Assembly: GCA_037126765.1 (NCBI GenBank)
Contig: JBBCBC010000001.1
Coordinates: forward strand, 28,132,804 to 28,196,803
Origin: Stenogyne calaminthoides
Taxonomy: Eukaryota; Streptophyta; Magnoliopsida; Lamiales; Lamiaceae
Direction: 5' to 3'
Length of the DNA stretch: 64,000 bases
Each line of letters opens with the position of its first letter. Position 1 is the stretch's first letter. The translations under genes were made by a program, and so were the position numbers. The notes under the pieces were generated by a model. That model searched no databases. It saw only the letters and a list, made by a program, of their open reading frames with translations, and had not been told where the DNA came from. Shown here piece by piece: positions 43,949 through 53,345 of the stretch.

Positions 43949-46002
43949 TGTTGGGAGATGAATTTAATAAAGAATGATTTTGATTAGATCCCAAAACCCC
44001 TGAGTATGACATGTTCAGGATAATCTTGATAGTTAGTCAAGATTCAGTTTTAGAGTTATTCAGGATGTTATCTGCAAAATGTATAGTCGGCAGATATAGA
44101 TCGAGATAGGTTCAAGACTCGCAAGTTTCAAGAAACCAAGTTTCAAAGATGAAACCGAGAAATCAAGACTCAAAGGTGAAATCGAGATATCAAGTTTCAA
44201 AGATGAAATCGAGAAATCAAGACTCAAACAGAAATCGAGATATCAAGACTCAAAGGAAATCGGTATCCAAGACTCAATGAGAAATCGAGAAACCAAGACT
44301 CAAAGATGAAGACTCAAAGATATCACCAAGATATCCGCGGAAGATTCGTACACATCAAGACTCGAAGACATCAAGACTCGTAAGACTCAAGACACGTAAG
44401 ATGTAAGATCAAGATCAAAGATATCAAGGCACGCAATTACCAAGACTCGCGAATGCATCAATGCTCAAGATAAACCTCAATGTTCCGAGGCAATCAAAAT
44501 ATCTATCCAAGGATTCACATCGGTGTTAACGCGATTCCTTAGAAAAAATAGATATTGCCCAAGACATTCTCACGCATATAAAAGGAACTAAGACAAAGTG
44601 TTGTTAAGGTTATATCACTTTCGGAGATAGTGACCAAAAAGAACCGCTGAGTTTGTCTACCTTTTAATCGAGACAAAAGTCAAAAAGAAGAAGACAACAT
44701 TGTACCTTCTCGACATCGACAATGACAGTCATCAAAAACATGTAAGTAGTACTATGTTCCAGATCGCAAAAAGTGATGACCAAATACATGAAAACCAAAT
44801 TGCCTAAAACGTCTTAGGGGAGTTTCAAACCCTAAATATAGCCGTTCATCACACACCATAAGAGGAAACTCACGAGCTATCTCTTCCAACGGATAGTTTT
44901 TCAAGAGTGACCTTGGTGCCTGCCTATAAATACTTGTGACCCTCTACATTGAAGGTCACGGGAAATTTGTAAGCAACTCAAGAGATCAAACTTATTATTA
45001 CAAGTTGAAGCACTCGAAAACCCAAGAATTTCCCAAGTTCTTTATATCGAAGAGAGCTCATTTCACTAAGCCTAGCTTGATAAGATATATCCAAAGCTTA
45101 GTCGAGATATCCTAGTCTTTGCATTGTTCTTAATTGTAATGGATATCTCATCCTAGTTGGAAACCAACCAAGAAACCCCAAACCCTTTGTAAGGTAGTTT
45201 GAGTGTGATTGTTGGTGAGTTGGAGTTGTAAAGAGTTAGTAAACTACATTGAGGTAGTCAGAAAACTCTGGAGAAGAAGTGAGTAAACTATCTTGGATAG
45301 TCAGAAAGCTTGTGTGTGTTTTGAGTAAGTAAACTACAGAGGTAGTCAGAAAGCTCAAAATAGAAAGGTTAGTAAACTACAAAAGGTAGTCAGAAAACCT
45401 TAGGAGGTGATTAGTGAATTTCTCTTAAGAGTCAGAGAGAGTGGACGTAGGAGCTTGAGTCTCTGAACCACTATAACTTGTTGTGTTATTTGCTTTCTGT
45501 ATTGCTTTGATTAACTGTTGCATATCTTAAACTCGAAAGCATATTTTTTTGCGATATTCATTGGAATCAATCCACCGAAGCCATATATATAACTGAATCA
45601 CAAAATCTAATCACTATTCCATTAAAAGGAAGGTTTTCAAAGAAAGCTTAAAACGCAGTATAAACTAAGGGCAACCATTCCAAGACATCCGAGTAGCTTT
45701 AGAAACAGATAGTTACCAAACCGAACTTACTCTTACGAGGGTTCAAGAAGTTAGTTATCCGATCCAAGCGACTCGAGATCTCTCGAAAACTTCGAGGATC
45801 GGTTGGGATTATCCGAGGTATCTGAAAAGCGGCTTCGGGATCACCGCCTCGGTGAGACTTTGACTCGTGAGCGATTTGTGCTTCTCGACCAAATCATCGG
45901 ACAACCTCACCCAAGCCGACCTCGATAAAAAAAGTTTTAAAATCATCGAACACGTGTATTCCTCCCCCATACGCGTGTAAGACTCGTTTTGACCGACCAA
46001 CA
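43949..46002 (+). repeat. 3' LTR of the nested SIRE-like element
   Basis: It is 2,054 bp and ends GACCGACCAACA, followed by AATAT. The stretch 44100-44480 is a run of degenerate CAAGACTCAAAGATGAAATCGAGAAAT-like units of about 20-25 bases, a minisatellite inside the LTR that is shorter in the 5' copy. The promoter-like block is at about 45440-45476. Confidence 0.9.
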
Positions 46003-46007
46003 AATAT

Positions 46008-46350
46008 GAATCCTAAGTGACTTGAGGATAAAGATAAATGAAAAACGTTGATCTTTTAGCTCAAAGCCTAAATTACCAAGTTTATCAATTAGGTCTATCA
46101 TCTTAAGCACATGAGGTGAAATCTTCTCTCCTTTAGCTAACCAGCATCTGAACAGATTTCTCATCACTTCATAAATCTCAGAATGAGATTCAGAATCAAA
46201 GAGATCCTTCAGATGCTTGAGCATTTAGAAGAGACCCATTTTCTCATGTCGCCTTAAGCAATTTGGGAATCATCTTTGAGCAACATCACACACCGAGCAC
46301 AGAAGCATTTTTTATGCTTTTCCGAGTCACTACGCCAAACGTGGTGCCTC
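46008..46350 (-). pseudogene. gag: Gag N-terminal piece of the outer element
   Basis: On the minus strand the frame from 46224 reads MLKHLKDLFDSESHSEIYEV, then HVLKMIDLIDKLGNLGFELK, the UBN2-type gag pattern (LKEMFGE......., HV.KM...I..L...G....). The last residues of that 93-codon frame belong to the LTR of the inserted element. Upstream (46230-46330) degenerate words for the preceding gag helices are seen with stops. The partner piece is at 32990-33063. Confidence 0.75.
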
Positions 46351-48550
46351 GTAATACCAAATTTTAAGGGTATGAGGATTGGCGTGTCCAACACATACTC
46401 AATCTTTTCTTGCCTTAGCACCAAACACATGTTTAGGTGCTAGTCCAGAAAATTTGGCCTAGCCAATTTGTTTGTTTCCAAAACACATCTCAATAACAGT
46501 TATACATTTCAGCTAACCAAGAGAAATAAAATAAAACGGGAATTAAAGCACATAATTCATATGATCAATATTCAACAATCAAAATAAACATGGCCTTTCT
46601 TTTGTGTTTATTTTGTCTCCATTATTTTCACATACTCAACGACCTCATCGGAAGAGTACGAATCTATATCAGATATAAATTGTAATGGACTAGGATCCAC
46701 ATTCCTACCACCATAATCCCAGCGAGGGCTGATCATTACAATAGCATAACTGGTAGGTCTCCAAACCAATTTCAATATTGCAACTCCTAGTTTATCGAAC
46801 CTAGTTCGACTGATGTCACTTACCCTTTGTTCCCCGTAAAGGCTTGCGAAACAAAGTTAAGTTGGTTTACAACCATCAAGCGGCGACATTACATGTCCCT
46901 ATAAAAGTCTCGTTAAATGTAGATCCGAGCAAAAGACGAGGGTCTTTAAGTACTCATTGGAACGAAATCTCCAGTTTACTTTTAATTTTGATGGAAGACA
47001 TCTTATCAAATTAATGATAAAACCATATTTTAGTGAGGAACATTTTAAAGACGGTGTATTAATTGCTTAATCGAGATCCAACATGTTAATCTATATCACA
47101 TTTGAACAATTATTGGGCGCCGCCTACCCAAACATGATTTCATACGGACTACCATTTATATGGGCGCCGTATACCCAAACAATAATACGGTCCGACAATT
47201 ATTGGGCGCCGCCTACCCAAATAATTATAATGCGGACGTAAAATGCATTAACAGAATATAAAACACGTTAACCAAGTGGGAATTAATAACTCGTTTAATC
47301 TCTTAAACCATAATTTTAAAATCCAATTTTAAAATTAAATTTAATAATTAAATTCATTATTAATATTAACCTTTTAATTAATCCAATTAACTAAATCCAT
47401 CATTAGTCCAACTAATAAATTTTATTAAAACCCAAATTTTATTAATTCTAACAAATTAAATTCAATTTAATTTTAATTAATAAATATATGTGTCAGTGCA
47501 ATTTCCAAAATTGATCAAAGAGCCGGTGAAAATCCAATTTTCACCAAAGTCACTCCTCGCATCACCGCCCAAACCAGGGACAACCAATTTCAATGTTCAC
47601 CAACCATCATCAACAATTGTATCATGTGTTCATCAGAAATTTTAACAAAATTCGACAAACAAGGTTCGATGAATTCGAGACAGTAGTTAAGCAACAATTG
47701 TGAAAGAAGCGGTCGTGCTCAGACCACCGCTGGTCAAACAAAACGTGCAACGCCAAGCGCCACGCTCTATCCACACCAGTAGTGGAAAAAACCACCCAAT
47801 TAATCAATTACAATTGCAGAAAACCCCGAAGAACATAGGAAGATCGAATCAACATCCCCAAACGCGTGGTGGCCTGTGAATCAAAACATAGGGCTCCGAA
47901 TCGCCGCCTCCTATCGCGAAGAAGGACCATTGATTCATCCAGGGGTCGAATCCAATTCGCCGTGAAAAACGTGAGCAGGCGCGTCACCACCGATGCCGCC
48001 GAAGACGGCGAGTGATTGAAACGTGCCCCAAAAATTTATGGTGTGTCGAAGAACACCACCGCGACCTGGTTCGAATCGCCGCCGTGGCGCGAGCTTCGAA
48101 GCCGGGAAGCGTGGTTTCGAAACGAAACAGACCCAGCGCAAACGATCTCTACCCCGCCGCCGCCGCACCGAGCTGCGGGTCCACGGGGTGGTCGTCAGGC
48201 GCAGCGCAAGCCACCGCCTCAAGTGACGCACCACGGGCCTCCGCCGTGAACGAGCGGCGCACAAATTTGGGTTAGGGTTCAAAACCCTTGGTCAATAGAT
48301 ACGAGGAAGACGGAACAAAGAAGGCAAACTAGTGAGTTTTATTAAAACCGACATCCTTAGCAAACAAATGCAATGAACGGATGTCAAAAGAATGATTAAA
48401 CCAATTTTTTAATCTGCTTTGAATTTCAGAGATTAGCTTTCTCAATTATTAAACCATACACCGTATGAATGGAAAAATAAGCAGGAGTACGAATAAATAT
48501 AAACGCACCATAAACAGATAATAATTTATCCAATTATTCAAGAGTCTAAA
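46350..48550 (-). other. 5' leader of the outer copia element
   Basis: 2.2 kb between gag and primer site with no recognised protein. It contains a triple motif (47107-47221), an AT-rich stretch (47260-47500) and a GC-rich block (47990-48250) in which frames are open on both strands only because stops are rare in GC-rich DNA. Such a long leader could hide another old insertion; none with clear ends was found. Confidence 0.5.
47107..47221. repeat. Triple TATTGGGCGCCGCCTACCCAAA motif
   Basis: CAATTATTGGGCGCCGCCTACCCAAA occurs at 47107-47132 and again, identical, at 47196-47221. Between them (about 47157-47179) is a variant ATATGGGCGCCGTATACCCAAA. Each holds the palindrome GGCGCC, and the variant is almost wholly palindromic (TGGGCGCCGTATACCCA). 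Confidence 0.85.
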
Positions 48551-48562
48551 GCTCAGATACCA
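48551..48562 (-). other. Primer-binding site of the outer element
   Basis: Minus-strand TGGTATCTGAGC lies next to the 5' LTR end at 48564. It differs from the tRNA-Met complement TGGTATCAGAGC at one base. Confidence 0.85.
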
Positions 48563-48563
48563 C

Positions 48564-50185
48564 TATTGGAATTTAGAGACACATAAAACACGTAATCACA
48601 TGCGCAACAGAAATTAAAGTTCACCAACAACGAACAGTTAATTGCATATAGATTACAATAATCATAACGAGAAATCTTACAGTAACTCGAGAGCAGATTT
48701 CTCAACCATGGTATCCACGTAATCCCCGTATCTACGTAATCCCCATTCACGGACTTGCACAGATTTGCCAGCGTTTAATATAAGACGAAATTTGCTAGGA
48801 AAATTCATATTCTAGATTTTATGGAGAAATATGAATTAACGTTATTTATGAATTCCCAAGAGCTCATATGTATAGGAAAGACCCAGCTTAAATCTTAAGT
48901 TAACCTGATTGGGAAATAAAATCTCTAATCTTTAATTAAATAAATCTCTTAGATTTATTTCCCACATATAAAATCTCTACGGATTTAATTCCAATGTATA
49001 TCAAATCTCTACGGATTTGATTCCATATATATTAAATCCTACAATAATATTCTAAATATTATTATTGGGAATTCTATTTAATTAAATTCAATTTAATTAA
49101 ACATTAATAATAATTAATTCCAAATTAATCTATTATTAATTAATTCTCCATAAATTAAATATTAAATCAAATTTAACATTTAATCAACCAACTATAATCC
49201 GTAAAAGGGAACTACTTATTGTGTGACCCATAGGCCCTCATATATCGAGCGATTAGTCAAACTAACGGTCTTAATTGAACCCTAGACAATAAATCAGACA
49301 TTCTCAATATATGAGGTACTTTGCGAGAAATGTGCAACTACCTGTAACTGAAACATGAGTTATTACGATTTCCTCCTTTCATTCACGAATACTCGATTAA
49401 GCCTTGAACATGATGAAGTGTCTATTCAAATAACTTAATCAATTTATCTCAAATCACTAATTGATCATGTATGTCACACTTAGCCACAAAGTCTAAGTTG
49501 ACGTGCTTCGGCCAATGACTTTGATCCAATTATGAGGAGAAGATGAGTATTCTCTCTAAATCCACTTTGAGGAATGAATCATATTCTTGGCTCAACTACC
49601 ACGCACATGTACTTCGTGATGAACCCAATCCAAGCCATATCTACCCATGGTTAGGGTGCAAGCGTCGGTCATGGTCAAAGTTCATCATCCCACACATGTC
49701 GTGCGTATTGACCTCAATTCAAAGGAGCATCACATCTCTCCCACTAACCGAGACACCCGTAGACACAAATAGTGGAAATACATCAAACGGTTTCTCGGAT
49801 GGGTATACCAATACCCTCTAAGGTATTTGTGCATCCATCATGAGATACCTAGTATCTCGTAGTAAGTGAGATCTTACTACACTCTCTAAGAATATGATGC
49901 AGACCGCAGACCAATCTCCATTGTATCATCAATATCCCATTCTTGATGATCCTTGATCGGGGTTATTTGAGAATCATGCTTAAGTCATCTGAGTTCTCAC
50001 AACCTCAATGACAGCAATGACTCATGGGAACACTTGCATGAATAAATGCAAACAATCAAACATAATATTCAAACAAGTGTATTGTCATACATTAATATTA
50101 AGTGAACTATAATATTAAATCAAATTGAATATCATCGAGTATTATGTCCTTACAATAGATTGTCTCTAGGACACTAACACTAACA
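48564..50185 (-). repeat. 5' LTR of the outer copia element
   Basis: It is 1,622 bp, collinear with 29024-30627. Near 48720-48745 it has a short duplication (TATCTACGTAATCCCC) absent from the other LTR, which accounts for most of the length difference. Its inner terminus is TA instead of TG on the plus strand. Confidence 0.93.
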
Positions 50186-50190
50186 TTTCC

Positions 50191-50600
50191 ATCATCCAGT
50201 CCACCACCTATTTTAGTCTAGTTTTCTCTTCCCTTTTCTTTTTGTTATTTCTTTTCAATGTAATTGAGATTGTTTAGGAGTTTCCTTAGAACCACATTGA
50301 TTCTAGGACATTACATATTTTGATTGAACTTTATTGATTAATATCTCATTTAAATAGTGTTTGTTTGAGTTATTTTTAGTTGTATGTTTAGTTATATAGG
50401 AAAATATGTTATTACTAGTCACGATAGAGTGTTTAATCTATTATTAATTGAGATAATATTGAAAAATTTATTCCATAAATAGAAGTTAACTTAGCATACC
50501 GACTAATTTATTATGAGCTTGAAAAATGATTAACTATTAGAAATGATTGAAGTGCATATATGATATTTAGGAGAGTATGATATTTACTAGGTAGATAATT
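50191..50600. other. Non-coding stretch
   Basis: A pyrimidine-rich then AT-rich sequence without recognisable gene. It continues the sequence interrupted at 29019-29023. Confidence 0.4.
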
Positions 50601-50639
50601 GGGGTATCTTTAATACAGAGGTGTGGCAGAGGCTCAATG

Positions 50640-51080
50640 TTGCTAACGTGCACAGGGAAGAGCGGCACACCCACCACTCCTTAAAGAAGCCTCAGATCTG
50701 GCTTGGAATAGCCCAGCTCGTAAGTCGAGACCGACGAGGCGATAAAGCCAATTGTCGAGACCGACGAGGCGACTAAGCCAATTGGCCCACCTATCGCTTC
50801 ACGGGTCTCCAAAATTTGGCTCTTTCAGATCCGAACCCCCCCGTAAGGGGTACATGGTCTCTGCATCGAGTATAAAAATCATTGATCTCGAAATGTACAT
50901 TTCGGGCTGGCCTAGGTTGTTGGGTCAGTGGGTCTTCCACGACGTCGTAGGCTCGAACCTGACTGCTACTCGCTCCGACCCCGACGAGAATGTGACGACG
51001 ATAGGCCACGAACTACCTCTTGTTTCAAAGATGAGAATAATCTATGTTTCCGATCCATGTTCACAGAAATTCTAGTAAAA
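50640..51080. other. GC-rich island with 30-bp tandem repeat, function unknown
   Basis: This stretch is much richer in GC than its neighbours. It contains GTCGAGACCGACGAGGCGAT...GCCAATT twice in tandem (50724-50753 and 50754-50784). A 107-codon frame runs on the plus strand (50752-51075) and a 72-codon frame on the minus strand (50791-51009). Neither has a recognisable domain, and long frames are expected in GC-rich DNA. It may be a fragment of an unrecognised element. Confidence 0.35.
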
Positions 51081-51164
51081 TCATACTAGTGCAAGGCGAG
51101 TAATGTTTGAAATGCGTAATCAGTGGAAAAGGAATTAGCAAGTGCGAGTAGTATGTGTACTCTC

Positions 51165-51470
51165 AGGCCTCGTTTGCTTCACAGGATTGAATTGATTGTT
51201 ATGATAGGATTTGGTAGGATTGGGTAAGATTGAATTGATTGATTGTATTGTTTAAATCAAGATATATGTTTAGATTGTAGGATTGCATCTTTTAATCATG
51301 TACTGAAAAATTAACATTTGTATTTGAATTGAGAGATTAAATGAGATTACAAATTGAAATGTTATAAATATCTTTCACATGGGACAAACTTGATCATTTT
51401 GAGTATAAATATTTTTAAACGTTACTAAAGAACTAATCATGATAGATAGAATAATATATTCTTTTTAATT
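51165..51470. mobile_element. MITE fragment related to 23081-23525
   Basis: GGCCTCGTTTGCTTCACAGGATTG at the left, followed by repeated GATT words (GATTGAATTGATTGATTG) and TAAATCAAGATATATGTTTAGATTGTA, matches the right half of the element at 23081-23525 reversed. The other terminus is not seen. Confidence 0.5.
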
Positions 51471-51699
51471 TTTTAATTAAATTAAATTTATAATTAAGGA
51501 TAAATAAATTATAATACTTAAAATTTTCATCGAAAAAGTATATATATTCTTTCGTATTGCTCGTACGTCTGATACTTTTCGAGAATATATTTCTACTAAA
51601 AAGTTAACAGTCTAACACAATTTTCCCATTAATAAAAAATTCATGATTTTTAGGATAATTGTAGAATTTTCAATTAGAAAATCTTAACTAATTTTCAGA

Positions 51700-52060
51700 G
51701 TTTAATTCTATTTGAATATTTTTATTTTTTTACAATTTTTAGATTTTATATACATTACTTATCCAAAAAAAATAATTTGTTTGTCTAAAAATCAGATAAT
51801 TTATATTTACGAATATTTTGACACACGTACATTATTTATAATATTTAAATAAAATACACCAAAAAAATTAAGTTCAATTAGTTGATGCATATCTTCCATA
51901 AAAAAAATATTAAAACTAATTAGATATAATTTGACTTTGTATATTTGATAATTAATTTATAATCAATTATCATTAGTTAGACATTAAATATAACAAAATC
52001 TATATATAGAAAAAAAATTAAATTAATATTCACCAATGATTTTGTAAATAAATCTAGAAA
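51700..52060 (-). repeat. Inverted copy of the Helitron AT-rich repeat
   Basis: On the minus strand it matches copy 1/copy 2 of 9628-11765. The shared words are TAAATTATCTGATTTTTAGACAAACAAATTA, ACATTATTTATAATATTTAAAT, TTAATGTCTAACTAATGATAATTG and TATACAAAGTCAAA. This suggests a second relative of the same element. A Helitron end on the minus strand lies 3.2 kb away, but the order is not that of a simple copy. Confidence 0.6.
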
Positions 52061-52404
52061 TGATATTTTTTATGAGTTTTTTTTTTTTTTATAATTATAG
52101 GAAAACCAAAATCTTAAAATTTGATTAAATATACCAAAAAAAAAATTTTGATTAAATATACATTTATAGGTTTAATTATTATTATAATTTTTAAGTCCTC
52201 GATATCCTTGCAATTTTTATATTAAGATTAATTATATCAAAATCTTGCCAATAATATTGATAAACCAATATGGTATTAGTACACACAATATGTAATTACA
52301 CAATTATTTTTAAATATAAATTCCAATATCTAAATATCATACATAGCACAACCGAAATAAACGTTGAGATATTCCCAAATTTTCTCTAGTTTAAAAATAT
52401 TAGA

Positions 52405-52699
52405 GTAGTTCTCATGTGAAACTTGTTTGCCGTGAAATTTATTCCATATGTATAGATATGACTCTTCAGTCATCACGACTAATACCTTTTTGTAAATAAG
52501 TCATATCCTTCCGTTATCACTATTAATACCCCTATTGTAATATAAGTCACATCCTTCAGTATTATGAGTAATACCCAATATGTAGTAATGTAAACATACC
52601 CTTCAGTTATCACAACTAATACCCTATAGTAATATAAGACACATCCCTTAACCAATTTTACATATTCTTGTATGAAACGTGTTCACCCTATACTTTACC
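52405..52699. mobile_element. MITE family with GTGTGACTTATATTAC repeats, copy 1
   Basis: The left end CTCATGTGAAACTTGTTTGCCG and the right end CGTGTTCACCCTATACTTTACC match, in reverse, the ends of 58461-58732. The body is built of four or five degenerate units of about 50 bases, CTTCAGTTATCACGACTAATACC and TAATATAAGTCACATCC. Confidence 0.7.
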
Positions 52700-52848
52700 A
52701 AAATATTAATGTCCTTAAATCACATTTTTAGATTATGTGTTTGGATTTGACCGAGTCATTTTAAAAATACATAGTATTTATTTTTGTAAATAAGATAAAA
52801 AATTATTTGACCAAGTCTTAATTAGTTAGAGAAGCTATAAATAGGAAT

Positions 52849-53077
52849 AGTCGGTCTCATGTGAAACTTGTTTATTGTAAAACTGATTTCATATTTATAG
52901 ATATGACCCTTCAGTTATCACGATTAATACTCTTTTGTAATGTAAGTCATGCCCTTTAATTCTCACTATTAATACCCCTGTTATAATATAAGTCACACCC
53001 TTCAATGTTATAAGTAATACCCTTTATGTAGTAAAAAGACAATACCAAAAAATTATTACAAGTCACACCCCTTAACC
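52849..53077. mobile_element. Same MITE family, copy 2, right end missing
   Basis: It starts GGTCTCATGTGAAACTTGTTTATTG and carries the same ATGACCCTTCAGTTATCACG and TATAAGTCACACCC units. At CCCCTTAACC it stops and a GTGCAACT-type palindrome begins, so a second element replaced or interrupted its end. Confidence 0.65.
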
Positions 53078-53275
53078 GTGCAACTATTAGAAACATGCAA
53101 CTTGTTATACTGAAATATATAATTTTTTTATACTGAATCGTGCAACTATTAATATGAAAAAATAGTTGCACGGTTCAGTATAAACAAATTACATTTTTCA
53201 GTATAACAAGTTGCATGTTTGTAAAATGCAATATGACTCTGCACAGTGCACCTAGATGCACATGAGACTCACTCT
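53078..53275. mobile_element. GTGCAACT palindromic MITE, copy 1
   Basis: CGTGCAACTATTAATATG and AAATAGTTGCACGGTTCAG face each other at the centre (about 53140-53185). The arms continue outward with TACTGAAATAT / TTTTTCAGTATAAC, then ATGCAACTTG / CAAGTTGCAT. The right end is TGCACCTAGATGCACATGAGACTC. It is a long, imperfect hairpin. Confidence 0.75.
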
Positions 53276-53345
53276 AAATAAAATAATATAAAAAAAACAG
53301 TTGACTCAATTAATATAATATACTCCATCATAATATATAGATGGC

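Larger units (their letters stand above)
33069..46002 (+). mobile_element. Nested SIRE-like LTR retrotransposon with pol deleted
   Basis: LTRs lie at 33069-35133 and 43949-46002, both starting TGTTGGGAGATGAATTTAAT. A perfect target duplication AATAT is at 33064-33068 and 46003-46007, and a purine tract AAAAAGGGGGAAAT precedes the 3' LTR. The primer site after 35133 is decayed (GTTAATCGAGC for GTGGTATCAGAGC). The interior holds gag with a zinc knuckle, the start of the gag-pol linker, only the last ~50 residues of RNase H, and a long 3' extra ORF of the SIRE env-like position. Protease, integrase and reverse transcriptase are missing in one internal deletion near 39110-39230. It interrupts the outer element's gag and is itself interrupted by a solo LTR. 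Confidence 0.92.
29024..50185 (-). mobile_element. Outer Ty1/copia element, 21.2 kb including nested inserts
   Basis: The minus-strand 5' LTR is 48564-50185 and the 3' LTR is 29024-30627. Both end GTTAGTGTTAGTG... / ...CTAAATTCCAA, and a perfect target duplication TTTCC lies at 29019-29023 and 50186-50190. The primer site lies just inside the 5' LTR and a CCAAGTGG-type purine end just before the 3' LTR. Gag, protease, integrase, reverse transcriptase and RNase H follow in copia order on the minus strand. Without the 12.9-kb nested element the length is about 8.2 kb, normal for copia. It is dead: stops, shifts and a deletion joining integrase to reverse transcriptase. The 5' LTR has lost the terminal G (TA for TG, plus strand). 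Confidence 0.93.

Noticed and set aside
44100..44480. CRISPR-like array of CAAGACTCAAAGATGAAAT units
   Set aside because: Plant retrotransposon LTR; units are directly adjacent, irregular and without spacers.
47935..48282. Overlapping Arg/Pro-rich frames on both strands
   Set aside because: GC-rich leader of the outer copia element, where stops are rare by chance; four frames are open at once.
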